NCBI GenBank assembly: GCA_964575895.1
Contig: CAZNTE010000001.1
Coordinates: 62,001 to 126,000, forward strand
Direction: 5' to 3'
From: Gudongella sp964575895
GTDB taxonomy: Bacteria > Bacillota > Clostridia > Tissierellales > Tissierellaceae
DNA length: 64,000 bases
A program made the translations under genes and the position numbers. Positions within the stretch are counted from its first letter, which is position 1. Every line of letters starts with the position of its first letter. The notes below the pieces were generated by a model. The model had not been told where the DNA came from, made no database searches, and was given only the letters and a program-made list of their open reading frames with translations. Positions 35,921 to 44,390 of this stretch are shown here, piece by piece.

Positions 35921-35957
35921 CAAACCCCCTATCAATTAAATTGAGTAGGGGGTTTGT
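35921..35957. terminator. Bidirectional terminator between folD and PBP1A
   Basis: A long GC-rich stem (CAAACCCCCTA with TAGGGGGTTTG, extended by TCAATT/AATTGA with one bulge) between two convergent genes. The T-stretches on either side are short, so it can serve both directions moderately. Confidence 0.8.
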
Positions 35958-35965
35958 ATTAGTAT

Positions 35966-38899
35966 TTAATTACCGTTTCCGTTACCATTTCCATTATTAC
36001 CATTGTTATTTTCACCTTCAGTATCACCTTCAGGATCTTCATTATTATTTAACCAATCATTTAACCAATCCAGTAAACTATCAGGATCTTCTGGTATTAC
36101 TGTAGACTCGTCATGGTCAGTACAAACTTCTGTTGGGGCCTGATATTGATAATCAGCTGGAATTATGCCATTGTGGTCCTCTGGATTATATGGTGGATTT
36201 CTCTCTATAAATACTCTTGTTACAACATCTTCATCCGGACAGAATTCATTTGCAATTAATCCATTGGTTTGATCTATTTGTAAGCTTACATGCATGTCAC
36301 AATATGCTTTTGGAACAGTACCACTTGCAAATATTTCTGTTCTAACCACACCTCTTGGATCTGAACTACATAAATCCGTTGCCAATAATCCCGATTGAGT
36401 ACATATAGTTGCAGATACTATGCCATCAGGTCTTTCAAATGATGATTTACTCTCTAGTCCTTCATGGACTATGGTGTTTACATGTTGCCAAAGTTGGGCA
36501 GCAGTTGAACTACTTCTTGATAGAGTAACCCTTGGGGAATCATTTCCTATCCAAGTCCCAGATACATAATATGGTGTATATCCCACAAACCAAATATCAG
36601 CTTGATTCTGAGTAGTACCAGTTTTACCAGCAACTACCATATTGGACATTCTAGCTCTTCCTGCAATACCACTGGAAACAGTGGTTCTTAATATATCACC
36701 CATAATATATGAAACCTGAGGGGATGTAACTCTTGTTTCACTAGGAACATTATCTATTAAGATATTACCGTTTTTATCAAGCACCTTTGTAAAGGCTATA
36801 GGTTCTACAAAGACTCCATCATTTGCAATAGCTCCGTAAGCCGCAGTTATTTCAAGAGGGCTTAAGCCTTTGGTCATTCCACCAAGTCCCATAGCAGATA
36901 AATTCTCGTCATTAACCTGTCTATTCTCCTGGCTTGTAACTATATTATCCCTTTCAGGATGTTCTCTGTCGATAATGCCTAATCTGGCTAGATACTCCAT
37001 GGATGTTCTTATACCTATATTACTTACCATTTTTACTGAGTTTACATTTACTGATTGTTCCACACTTCTACGAAGAGTATGAATTCCTCTGTATCCTGTA
37101 TACCAGTTCTTAGGCCATAAAACATTAGCCTCGTTGTAGAATGGAATATCATCAATTGGAGATGCAGCTGTGTAGCCATTATCCAAAGCGGGCAAATAAG
37201 TTGCAATTGGTTTTATAGCAGAGCCAGGTTGCCTCTGAGAGTCAGTTGCTCTATTAAGAATTCTAGTACCTTCTACATCTCTTCCACCAACTAGGGCTTT
37301 TATATGACCAGTTCTATAGTCAAGAACAACAGTGGCTGACTGTGGTTGAACTATCCCATCAGATTGTACGAAGAAGTATCTATTGCTTATAAGCATAACT
37401 TCTTTTTCATCAAGGGTTTCTATAGTGTAAAATTCTGGGTTATTGTCTAAGAATTCCTTCATTATAGTTATTTCACCGGATTCTACCTGAAATTGACCGG
37501 CAGGTACTACTATGGATCCTACTGTATGTGCAACTAAATTCTTTCTTTCATCTATTGTATAGAAGTCTCCAACGTCAAAATGAGTTGGATATGCTGTTAT
37601 CTTGTTGGTCTTTATAATTAGGTTACCATTTTCAAGTTTATAGTCATTTTCTGTTAAAATTAAATGCTCTTCTTCTGTGACGATATTTTCTTTCTTGAAG
37701 TATACTACATTATTTTTTTCATCAACAATGTCCCCGCTTCTATTTGCTGACCAATCAACTAGAATTGGGCCTTTTAAGTTTTCTGTATTACCAACTAAAA
37801 TTTCAGTGAAGTTATTATATATATCTTCAAGTTGTTTTTGCATAGCTGTATCTATGGTTGCATAGATAGTAAGACCACCACCAAACAACTCTGAGTCAGC
37901 TTGCTCCTTTGTGTAACCTAAGTCATCCATAAGAGCCGTTACAACTTGTGTTTTAACTAAGTCTGCGAAATATGAGGTAATATCCTGAGGTTTCTTTTCC
38001 TCTGGGTTAAGGCTTTGCTTAATATCCTGCTTAAGGGCATACTCATAATCAATCTGAGAAATCTTACCTAGTTTTAACATTTGGGATAATACTAATTCTT
38101 GTCTATTCTTTGACTCTTCATTGAAGACAGCTACAAATTTCTCCCCCAGAACTTCAATTCTACCAACTTCATAGTGCTTAGAAGGATCAAAATCTTCTGG
38201 GCTTACCCTATAAAAAGGTTGGAATTGTGTTGTACTCTTCACTATTCCTGCCAATAGGGCTGACTCAGGAAGAGTTAAATCTTCAACATCCTTGGAGAAG
38301 TATGTTCTTGAAGCCTCTTGAACTCCATATGCATTTTGACCAAAATAGTTTCTGTTTAAGTAAGCTTCTAATATTTGGTCCTTAGATAAAATAGTTTCTA
38401 TTTTTAAGGCTAAGTAAGCTTCGGTAATTTTTCTAGTTAATTTTACATCGTTAGTTAAGTATACGTTTTTTACAAGCTGCTGGGTGATGGTGCTGGCTCC
38501 TCTTAAGCTACCTGATCTAAAGTTATCTAGTAAAGCACCACCAATACCTCTAATATCCACTCCCGGGTGTTTTTCAAATCTCTCATCTTCTATGGCAATG
38601 AAAGCATCTATTAAATGTTGTGGCATTTGTTTTATGCTAACCAGTGTCCTTAATTCCTCCGCCAATATTTTTTCAATTAGAATTCCATTTGGATCATATA
38701 TACTTGAAGTCTGACTTAATGAGGACTGTATTGTTGTTGGATCAATAGCTGGAGCCTCATCCACTATTGCTACAACTGCAGATCCAATGGCACCTCCCGC
38801 CAAAATGATGGCCATGAATATTAATATGAATAAGACTTTTATACCTTTGAAAAATGTAAACCTATTCTTTTTCTTAGGTTTCTTTATTTTATTAGTCAT
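35966..38899 (-). CDS. Class A penicillin-binding protein (PBP1A type)
   Basis: Bifunctional peptidoglycan polymerase of 977 residues. A basic N-terminus and one membrane anchor (about 20-45) precede the GT51 glycosyltransferase domain: AIEDERFEKHPGVD (catalytic Glu), GASTITQQLVKN, RKITEAYLALKIE, ILEAYLNRNYFG. The transpeptidase domain has SxxK in RQPGSAIKP, SxN in EQSVNVNS and KTG in VAGKTGTTQ. The C-terminus is a long acidic Asn/Asp/Gly-rich tail ending in Gly-Asn repeats, probably disordered. The start is the ATG at complement 38899, with AATAGGAGG behind it; an upstream ATG adds 12 residues but lacks such a site. It is the only minus-strand gene of the window. Confidence 0.95.
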   Translation of the reverse strand: MTNKIKKPKKKNRFTFFKGIKVLFILIFMAIILAGGAIGSAVVAIVDEAPAIDPTTIQSSLSQTSSIYDPNGILIEKILAEELRTLVSIKQMPQHLIDAFIAIEDERFEKHPGVDIRGIGGALLDNFRSGSLRGASTITQQLVKNVYLTNDVKLTRKITEAYLALKIETILSKDQILEAYLNRNYFGQNAYGVQEASRTYFSKDVEDLTLPESALLAGIVKSTTQFQPFYRVSPEDFDPSKHYEVGRIEVLGEKFVAVFNEESKNRQELVLSQMLKLGKISQIDYEYALKQDIKQSLNPEEKKPQDITSYFADLVKTQVVTALMDDLGYTKEQADSELFGGGLTIYATIDTAMQKQLEDIYNNFTEILVGNTENLKGPILVDWSANRSGDIVDEKNNVVYFKKENIVTEEEHLILTENDYKLENGNLIIKTNKITAYPTHFDVGDFYTIDERKNLVAHTVGSIVVPAGQFQVESGEITIMKEFLDNNPEFYTIETLDEKEVMLISNRYFFVQSDGIVQPQSATVVLDYRTGHIKALVGGRDVEGTRILNRATDSQRQPGSAIKPIATYLPALDNGYTAASPIDDIPFYNEANVLWPKNWYTGYRGIHTLRRSVEQSVNVNSVKMVSNIGIRTSMEYLARLGIIDREHPERDNIVTSQENRQVNDENLSAMGLGGMTKGLSPLEITAAYGAIANDGVFVEPIAFTKVLDKNGNILIDNVPSETRVTSPQVSYIMGDILRTTVSSGIAGRARMSNMVVAGKTGTTQNQADIWFVGYTPYYVSGTWIGNDSPRVTLSRSSSTAAQLWQHVNTIVHEGLESKSSFERPDGIVSATICTQSGLLATDLCSSDPRGVVRTEIFASGTVPKAYCDMHVSLQIDQTNGLIANEFCPDEDVVTRVFIERNPPYNPEDHNGIIPADYQYQAPTEVCTDHDESTVIPEDPDSLLDWLNDWLNNNEDPEGDTEGENNNGNNGNGNGNGN

Positions 38900-38935
38900 T
38901 TTAAACCTCCTATTATTGAAAAGAAAACATAACAT

Positions 38936-38964
38936 ATTATACCATATGATAATGTCTTTGTTAA
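38936..38964 (-). promoter_or_regulatory. Promoter of the PBP1A gene
   Basis: Read on the minus strand: TTAACA (38964-38959), 17-bp spacer, and extended -10 TGG-TATAAT ending at 38936. Confidence 0.75.
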
Positions 38965-39042
38965 TATCTTCAAAGTTACAATAACATTACGAATAGATGA
39001 CAGACTATGAATGTTATTTTTATAGAATAGATACTGAAAAAA

Positions 39043-39051
39043 TGGTATACT
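39043..39051 (+). promoter_or_regulatory. Extended -10 promoter of hflX
   Basis: TGG-TATACT lies 30 bases before hflX; the -35 (TAGAAT) is weak. Divergent from the PBP1A promoter. Confidence 0.55.
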
Positions 39052-39080
39052 TAAACCATTAACTAAGGAGTGTGAAATTT

Positions 39081-40355
39081 ATGGAGAATAGCATGGAGAA
39101 GGTATTAATAGTCGGTGTAGAATTAGATAATGATGAATTTGAGATAGAAGACTCTTTAGATGAATTGGAAGAACTAGTTAAGGCAGCAGGTGGATATGTT
39201 GAAGCTAGAATTACTCAAAAAAAAGATAGAATCAATGCTGCACTTTTCGTTGGAAAAGGAAAGGCTGAAGAAATAAGGGATTACTGTGAACAGTTGGAAA
39301 TTGATACAGTTGTATTCAATAACGAATTAACAGGTGCACAACTTAGAAATCTCGAAGAGGTAATAGATAGAAAAATTATTGATAGAACAACTCTTATACT
39401 TGATATATTTGCTTTAAGGGCAGCATCTAAAGAAGGCAAACTGCAAGTAAAACTAGCACAAATGAAGTATAGACTTCCAAGACTAATAGGAATGAGAGAC
39501 TATCTTTCCAGAGAAGGAGCTGGAATTGGTACTAGAGGCCCTGGGGAACAAAAACTTGAAACAGACAGAAGACATATTCTACGAGAGATAAATAATATAG
39601 AAAAGCAACTGAAGGAAGTAGAGAGTATAAGGGAGGTTAAAAGGAAGAAACGAATATCATCTAATATGCCCATGGTAGCCATGGTGGGTTACACCAATGC
39701 TGGAAAATCTACTTTGACAAACACCCTTATGGTTCATGATAATCTTGATGAAGACTTTAAGAAAGTTTATGTTGAAGATATGTTATTTGCAACCTTGGAT
39801 ACATCCCATAGGATAAGCAAGCTTCCAAATGGCCAAGAATTCTTACTAAGTGATACAGTAGGTTTTGTTTCTAAACTTCCTACTAAACTGGTAGAGGCTT
39901 TCAAGGGTACTTTAGAAGAGGTAAAGTACGCAGATTTATTACTGCATGTTATAGATGCATCAAATAAGGATTTAGACATTCAAATAAAAACTACCATATC
40001 TATATTAAAAGATTTGGATGTAATTGATAAGCCAATAATTACTATATTTAATAAAATGGATAAAATAGATATTGGCAATCTGATGTACGATCATAAATTA
40101 ATTGAAGATCCAATATTTATATCATGTAAGACAGGTAAAAATATTGATCTTCTACTGGATAAGATTCAAGAGAAACTACCTCAGGAATTCAGACAAGTTA
40201 AGCTCTTAATACCATTTGACAAACAAAATCTTACCAATTACTTTATGAATAATTATGATGTAAAAAATCTGCAATATATCGATACAGGAACAACCATGGA
40301 ATTAACAATCGATCATGTAGATTTTGAAAAATATAAAGATTATATTATAGAATAG
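39081..40355 (+). CDS. hflX: GTPase HflX
   Basis: Ribosome-splitting and rescue GTPase, 424 residues. The N-terminal HflX domain shows FVGKGKAEEIRDYCEQL, VVFNNELTGAQLRNLEE and the family signature AQMKYRLPRLIG with GIGTRGPGEQKLETDRR. The G domain has G1 VGYTNAGKST, G3 SDTVGFVSKLP and G4 NKMDKID. I prefer ATG 39081 with AAGGAG ten bases upstream; ATG 39093 is also possible, while GTG 39072 is too close to the site. It starts a run through a Nudix protein and a YigZ protein. Confidence 0.95.
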   Translation: MENSMEKVLIVGVELDNDEFEIEDSLDELEELVKAAGGYVEARITQKKDRINAALFVGKGKAEEIRDYCEQLEIDTVVFNNELTGAQLRNLEEVIDRKIIDRTTLILDIFALRAASKEGKLQVKLAQMKYRLPRLIGMRDYLSREGAGIGTRGPGEQKLETDRRHILREINNIEKQLKEVESIREVKRKKRISSNMPMVAMVGYTNAGKSTLTNTLMVHDNLDEDFKKVYVEDMLFATLDTSHRISKLPNGQEFLLSDTVGFVSKLPTKLVEAFKGTLEEVKYADLLLHVIDASNKDLDIQIKTTISILKDLDVIDKPIITIFNKMDKIDIGNLMYDHKLIEDPIFISCKTGKNIDLLLDKIQEKLPQEFRQVKLLIPFDKQNLTNYFMNNYDVKNLQYIDTGTTMELTIDHVDFEKYKDYIIE

Positions 40356-40367
40356 GAGAGTGGTAAT

Positions 40368-40799
40368 ATGTTAATAAGGAATTGTGCTGGTGGTGTTGTG
40401 TTTAATGAGGATAAGGTTTTGCTTTTAAAGAATGATAAGAATGAATGGATATTGCCAAAAGGAAAGATAGTTAACAACCAGATGGCACCTGAAACTGCTT
40501 TAAATAGAGTTGACTATGAGGCTGGAGTGCAGGCTAAAATAGTTTCTCCTGCAGGAGAAACTGCTTATGAATTCTTTTCAATAACCAGAAATGCACCTGT
40601 TTGTAATAAAATAACTTGGTATATTATGGAATCAGAAGAGCCTATTTACAACATAAATAAAAACGAGGGATTTACTGAAGGTGGATTTTTTAAGATAGAA
40701 CTTGCAATGGACATGATAACATATAGTCAGGATAAATCATTAGTATCCCTATCCTACAAGAGATATCAGGAATTCAAGGAATTTATTAGTAAAAGGTAA
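40368..40799 (+). CDS. Nudix-fold protein with degenerate catalytic box
   Basis: A 143-residue protein with the Nudix fold start CAGGVVFNEDKVLLLKND and WILPKGKI, but the Nudix box (G-x5-E-x7-R-E-U-x-E-E-x-G-U) reads G-KIVNN-Q-MAPETAL-N-R-V-D-Y-E-A-G-V. Thus the first Glu is Gln, Arg is Asn, the next Glu is Arg, and the first of the paired Glu is Tyr; only the second metal Glu remains. Hydrolysis is therefore doubtful. It may be a ligand-binding or regulatory protein. ATG 40368 follows AGGAGAGTGG. It is 12 bases after hflX and 5 before the YigZ gene, so all three are co-expressed. Family membership is likely, activity is not. Confidence 0.8.
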   Translation: MLIRNCAGGVVFNEDKVLLLKNDKNEWILPKGKIVNNQMAPETALNRVDYEAGVQAKIVSPAGETAYEFFSITRNAPVCNKITWYIMESEEPIYNINKNEGFTEGGFFKIELAMDMITYSQDKSLVSLSYKRYQEFKEFISKR

Positions 40800-40804
40800 T
40801 TGAT

Positions 40805-41458
40805 ATGAAAGATGGATATAAGACCATTGCAGGATATGGAGAAGGAGAAATTACAATAAATAAATCCAGATTCATTGGATATGCCAAGCCCATAGAAGAT
40901 GAAGAAGAAGCTTTAGAGTTTATCAAGGCTATACAAAGCATGAATAAGGATGCAACCCATAATGTTTATGCATATGTGTTGGGAGAGGAATCTAACATCC
41001 AAAGATTCAATGATGATGGGGAACCATCAGGTACAGCGGGAATCCCTGTTTTAGAAGTACTAAAAAAGGAAGATCTTAGAAATGTAGCTGTAGTTGTTAC
41101 CAGGTACTTTGGAGGAATTAAACTAGGTGGTGGAGGTTTAATCAGAGCATACACCAAAGGGGCAAAACTGGGGATTGATGGTGGTAATGTGGTTGAAATG
41201 AGATGCCACATACCCATTGAGATAAGCATTGATTATACAGCCTTAGGTAAGGTAGAGAATTATCTAAATAATAAGGGTATAATTATTGAAAGCATAGAAT
41301 ATCTTCAAGCAGTTAAAATATCCCTGAATATATTAGCTACAGAAATGGATAAAATTACTGGAGATATATATAATCTCACAAACGGGGATGCTAAAATAAT
41401 AGAGTTGGATAAAATATTCCTTCCAACTAAAGATGGAGTAAGGTATTTAAAGAAATAG
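40805..41458 (+). CDS. YigZ/IMPACT family protein
   Basis: 217-residue member of the UPF0029/IMPACT family. The N-terminal domain has KSRFIGYAKPIEDEEEALEF, then THNVYAYVLG and FNDDGEPSGTAGIPVLEVL, followed by VVVTRYFGGIKLGGGGLIRA, which are the family's most conserved blocks. A C-terminal ferredoxin-like domain (DUF1949) covers about residues 138-200. The molecular role in bacteria is unclear; the eukaryotic relative IMPACT regulates GCN2 in translation. ATG 40805 lies five bases after the Nudix gene, with AAAGGTAATTG upstream. Confidence 0.9.
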   Translation: MKDGYKTIAGYGEGEITINKSRFIGYAKPIEDEEEALEFIKAIQSMNKDATHNVYAYVLGEESNIQRFNDDGEPSGTAGIPVLEVLKKEDLRNVAVVVTRYFGGIKLGGGGLIRAYTKGAKLGIDGGNVVEMRCHIPIEISIDYTALGKVENYLNNKGIIIESIEYLQAVKISLNILATEMDKITGDIYNLTNGDAKIIELDKIFLPTKDGVRYLKK

Positions 41459-41484
41459 GGTATATAAATAACCGAGGTGATAAA

Positions 41485-41886
41485 ATGTTAAATGATAAAG
41501 AATTAAAAGATAAGATGATGAGTTCTAAGATTTGGGCAGTTGTGGGAGTAACTGGAAATAAGGATAAGTATGGTTATAAGATATGGAAGATTCTTATGGA
41601 ACACAATTACGAAACATATGGTGTTAGTCCAAATTACGATGAACTTGAAGGGGAAAAGATCTATTCATCACTTAAGGATCTACCAGTAAAACCAGATGTT
41701 GTTGATATGGTTGTTGGTCCAAAGATAAGTATAAATATTTTGGAAGAAGCCAAGGAATTAGGAATAAGTTACATCTTCTTCCAACCAGGAACCTATAATG
41801 ATGAAGTTGTAAAGAAGGCTGATGAATTAGGATTAGAATACCTATTGGATGACTGTGTTTATGCTACATTAAAGAGAGAAAAATAG
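41485..41886 (+). CDS. CoA-binding domain protein (YccU-like)
   Basis: Small Rossmann-fold protein of 133 residues: KIWAVVGVTGNKDKYGYKIW (nucleotide-binding loop), YGVSPNYDELEGEKIYSSL, VVDMVVGPK, and the C-terminal FQPGTYNDEVVKKADELGLE. This matches the stand-alone CoA-binding domain related to succinyl-CoA synthetase alpha subunits. The function is unknown. ATG 41485 follows CGAGGTGAT. A terminator overlaps its stop codon. Confidence 0.88.
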   Translation: MLNDKELKDKMMSSKIWAVVGVTGNKDKYGYKIWKILMEHNYETYGVSPNYDELEGEKIYSSLKDLPVKPDVVDMVVGPKISINILEEAKELGISYIFFQPGTYNDEVVKKADELGLEYLLDDCVYATLKREK

Positions 41887-41904
41887 GCCTTTTGGTCTAT
41901 TTTT
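41880..41904 (+). terminator. Terminator overlapping the stop of the CoA-binding gene
   Basis: Stem AAATAGGCC/GGTCTATTT (9 bp, one G-U pair) with a TTTT loop and T-run; the TAG stop lies inside the stem. Confidence 0.75.
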
Positions 41905-41924
41905 CATTTATGGGAGGGTTAAAA

Positions 41925-42647
41925 ATGTTTAATGCCAGCAGTGAAATTGATGGAATAGTTCAGTGGCTTAAGGACAAGGTTGATGAAGCAGGTGCAAAAG
42001 GTGTTGTATTTGGACTGAGTGGAGGAATAGACTCAGCTGTGGTAGCGGGACTATCCAAAAAAGCATTTCCTAATAATAGCTTAGGAATAATTATGCCTAT
42101 ATATAGTAATCCGCAAGATGAAATTGATGCAATGAAGGTGGCGGAAGCTTTTGATATAAACATATCTAAGGTAGATTTATCCAATGTTTATGATTCTTTT
42201 ATGGGTAGTTTAAATTTCGAAGGAGAAAACAAGCTAGCTTCAGCTAATCTAAAACCTAGATTGAGAATGATGACTCTTTATTACTATGCCCAGGAAATGG
42301 GATACTTAGTATGTGGAACAAGTAATAAATCTGAATGGCATGTAGGCTACTTTACAAAACATGGGGATAGTGGAGTGGATCTTTTACCTATAATAAATTT
42401 TGTAAAGACTGAAGTAAGACAGTTGGCAAAAGAGTTGAAGGTACCTGTGGACATTATTGAAAAACCTCCTACAGCTGGATTGTGGGTGGGACAGACAGAC
42501 GAAAAAGAAATGGGATTTACTTACGAAGTATTGGACAATTATATAAGAACTGGGGAAGGTTCAGGTGAATTTATAGATAAAATCAATAGAATGAACAAGA
42601 TTAGTTCCCATAAACGTCAATTCCCTGTGGCTTATGAAAAAAAGTAG
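41925..42647 (+). CDS. nadE: NAD+ synthase, ammonia-dependent type
   Basis: Adenylates deamido-NAD and amidates it to NAD+. The protein has 240 residues with the N-type ATP-pyrophosphatase loop FGLSGGIDSAVVAG, then CGTSNKSEWHVGYFTKHGD and EKPPTAGLWVGQTDEKEMG. No glutaminase domain is present, so it should use ammonia or an external glutaminase. I prefer ATG 41925, after GGGAGGGTT; the upstream ATGs at 41892 and 41910 fall in or near the preceding terminator and before that site. Monocistronic by position. Confidence 0.94.
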   Translation: MFNASSEIDGIVQWLKDKVDEAGAKGVVFGLSGGIDSAVVAGLSKKAFPNNSLGIIMPIYSNPQDEIDAMKVAEAFDINISKVDLSNVYDSFMGSLNFEGENKLASANLKPRLRMMTLYYYAQEMGYLVCGTSNKSEWHVGYFTKHGDSGVDLLPIINFVKTEVRQLAKELKVPVDIIEKPPTAGLWVGQTDEKEMGFTYEVLDNYIRTGEGSGEFIDKINRMNKISSHKRQFPVAYEKK

Positions 42648-42666
42648 TGTAAATATATTCCTCTTA

Positions 42667-42675
42667 TGTTAAAAT
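42667..42675 (+). promoter_or_regulatory. Extended -10 promoter of yebC
   Basis: TGT-TAAAAT, 32 bases before the yebC start, with no good -35. Confidence 0.45.
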
Positions 42676-42706
42676 ATATAAGTTAAATCTAAGGAGAGGT
42701 GAAACT

Positions 42707-43444
42707 ATGGCAGGACATTCCAAATGGAATAATATCAAAAATAGAAAAGGCAAGGAAGATGCAAAAAGAGGTAAAGTATTTACTAAATTAGCTAGGTATA
42801 TTATGGTTGCAGCAAAGGAAGGTGGAGGAGATCCAGATTATAATCCATCATTAAAAGCAGCTATCGATAAAGCAAAAGCTGAAAATATGCCAAATGATAA
42901 TATAGAAAGAGCTATAAAAAAAGGTATGGGAGAAATAGGATCAGACTCCTATGAGGAGATCTTTTATGAAGGATATGGTCCTTCAGGAATTGCAATTATT
43001 GTAAGTTGCTTAACAGATAATAGAAATAGAACAGCATCAGATGTAAGACATGCATTTGATAAGTATGGTGGAAACTTAGGCCAAAGTGGATCAGTTTCAT
43101 TTATGTTTGACAGAAAGGGATTAATAGCAATAGAAAGACATGATGAGATAGATGAAGATGAACTTACTATGTTGGCAATAGATCTGGGAGCAGAGGATTT
43201 TGTATCAGAAGAAAGTGGATTTGAGATTATAACAAGTCTAACTGACTTTAATAGCGTAAGAAATGGACTTAGTGATAATGGATATGAATTTGCAGCTGCA
43301 GAGATTACATTTATCCCTCAGAACTATGTAAGTCTAACGGATGAACTAGACCTAAAGAACATGAATAAGATGATTGACATGCTTGAAGATAATGATGACG
43401 TTCAGGAAGTTTATCATAACTGGGAAATGCCAGAAGAAGAGTAA
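42707..43444 (+). CDS. yebC: YebC/PmpR family protein
   Basis: A 245-residue member of the YebC family, variously described as transcription regulator (PmpR) and as a translation factor easing ribosome pausing at proline stretches. The N-terminus AGHSKWNNIKNRKGKEDAKRG is diagnostic, as are FYEGYGPSGIAIIVSCLTDN and KYGGNLGQSGSVSFMFDRKG. ATG 42707 follows AAGGAGAGGTG. A clear terminator follows it. Confidence 0.95.
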   Translation: MAGHSKWNNIKNRKGKEDAKRGKVFTKLARYIMVAAKEGGGDPDYNPSLKAAIDKAKAENMPNDNIERAIKKGMGEIGSDSYEEIFYEGYGPSGIAIIVSCLTDNRNRTASDVRHAFDKYGGNLGQSGSVSFMFDRKGLIAIERHDEIDEDELTMLAIDLGAEDFVSEESGFEIITSLTDFNSVRNGLSDNGYEFAAAEITFIPQNYVSLTDELDLKNMNKMIDMLEDNDDVQEVYHNWEMPEEE

Positions 43445-43446
43445 TC

Positions 43447-43472
43447 AAGATAGAGGAAACTCTATCTTTTTT
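43447..43472 (+). terminator. Terminator after yebC
   Basis: A 9-bp stem AAGATAGAG/CTCTATCTT with GAAA loop and T-run. Confidence 0.9.
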
Positions 43473-43489
43473 CTAAGGATGGTGACACT

Positions 43490-44173
43490 ATGAAAAAGAT
43501 TCAAAGTATATTACTAATATTACTAGTTGTTTCAATTTCTTTAATAGCCTTAGTTCTGGCTATTGAAGAGAATGCCTATGATCTTGATTACTACATGAAC
43601 TCCTTTGAAGAAAATGGGGTTTATGTAACAACTGGAAAATCACAGGGAGAGTTGGAGGTTGTATCTAAAGATATAATTTCTTACTTGAAGGGTAGGGAAG
43701 ATGATAATTTTTTATACAAACACTTCAATGAAAAAGAAGTACTTCATATGATTGATGTGCTGGATTTGTTTGATATAGCCAGGGTAATAAAGTTAATCAG
43801 TTCAATTATATCCTTAGTTATTGTATTTTATTTTTTAAGTAAGAGTTTGGCTGGTTTAATGGGGAAGTGGATTGGGATTGGATTATTTACAAATCATCTG
43901 TTAATAATAATTTTGGGAGTACTAATTCTTATAGATTTTACAAAGTACTTCACAATTTTTCATGAAATTTTTTTCTCAAACGATCTTTGGTTGTTGGACC
44001 CTAGAACTGATTTTTTGATTCAAATGTTACCTGAACCATTTTTTGTAAATATGGCTAAGAATATTGGGATAAGTTTTATTAAATACTTATCCATAGCACA
44101 AATTATTGGGTATGTGTTTTATAAGAAGGGTAAATACAAGATCCCTCATTTTGAAAATCAAAAAAAATTATAA
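43490..44173 (+). CDS. DUF1461 integral membrane protein
   Basis: A 227-residue membrane protein of the DUF1461/TIGR01906 family. One membrane segment lies at about 5-25, followed by an extracellular loop with FNEKEVLHMIDV. Two segments at about 98-150 come next, then the conserved FHEIFFSNDLWLLDPRTDFL with LPEPFF, and a last segment near 190-212. The function of the family is unknown. ATG 43490 follows AAGGATGGTG, just after the yebC terminator. No tie to the folate genes downstream can be shown. Confidence 0.85.
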   Translation: MKKIQSILLILLVVSISLIALVLAIEENAYDLDYYMNSFEENGVYVTTGKSQGELEVVSKDIISYLKGREDDNFLYKHFNEKEVLHMIDVLDLFDIARVIKLISSIISLVIVFYFLSKSLAGLMGKWIGIGLFTNHLLIIILGVLILIDFTKYFTIFHEIFFSNDLWLLDPRTDFLIQMLPEPFFVNMAKNIGISFIKYLSIAQIIGYVFYKKGKYKIPHFENQKKL

Positions 44174-44193
44174 GTTAAATATATGGGTATATA

Positions 44194-44222
44194 TTTACTT
44201 AGAGTAATTAGTTTAATATAAT
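44194..44222 (+). promoter_or_regulatory. Promoter of the THF riboswitch-folT transcript
   Basis: TTTACT (44194-44199), 17-bp spacer and TATAAT (44217-44222), about 20 bases ahead of the aptamer. Confidence 0.6.
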
Positions 44223-44240
44223 TAATAATTAATTATGTGA

Positions 44241-44333
44241 GACAGAGTAGGTAATGAGCGTTAAGTGCCTAGGGATGGGAAGTTGCCCTATGACGAAAGA
44301 TATTTCTGCGATTCATTCACCGCATCCGCTGAC
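44241..44333 (+). promoter_or_regulatory. Tetrahydrofolate (THF) riboswitch aptamer
   Basis: Conserved THF aptamer blocks appear in order: AGAGTAG, GCGTTAAGTGCC, GGGATGGGAAG, TGACGAAAGA, and CGATTCATTCACCGCATCCGC with P1 closing CAG/CTG. This matches the class I THF riboswitch as I know it, and the gene directly downstream is a folate transporter component, as in known examples. It should reduce folT expression when reduced folates are abundant. Confidence 0.93.
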
Positions 44334-44383
44334 AATTAGAGAAACTTTCTTTAATTGGCAGTAGCTGTCAATTAAGAAAGGAG
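44333..44383 (+). promoter_or_regulatory. Translational expression platform of the THF riboswitch
   Basis: TAATTG (44352-44357) can pair with CAATTA at 44333-44338, next to the aptamer, or with the same word at 44369-44374. The second pairing extends to CTTTCTTTAATTG/CAATTAAGAAAG and buries the ribosome-binding site AAAGGAG (44377-44383). The two folds exclude each other, giving a translational switch. Confidence 0.75.
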
Positions 44384-44390
44384 TATTGAT

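Noticed and set aside
35911..36105. Plus-strand reading frame rich in Tyr/His over the PBP1A tail
   Set aside because: Produced by the complement of the Asn/Gly repeat codons; no ribosome-binding site.
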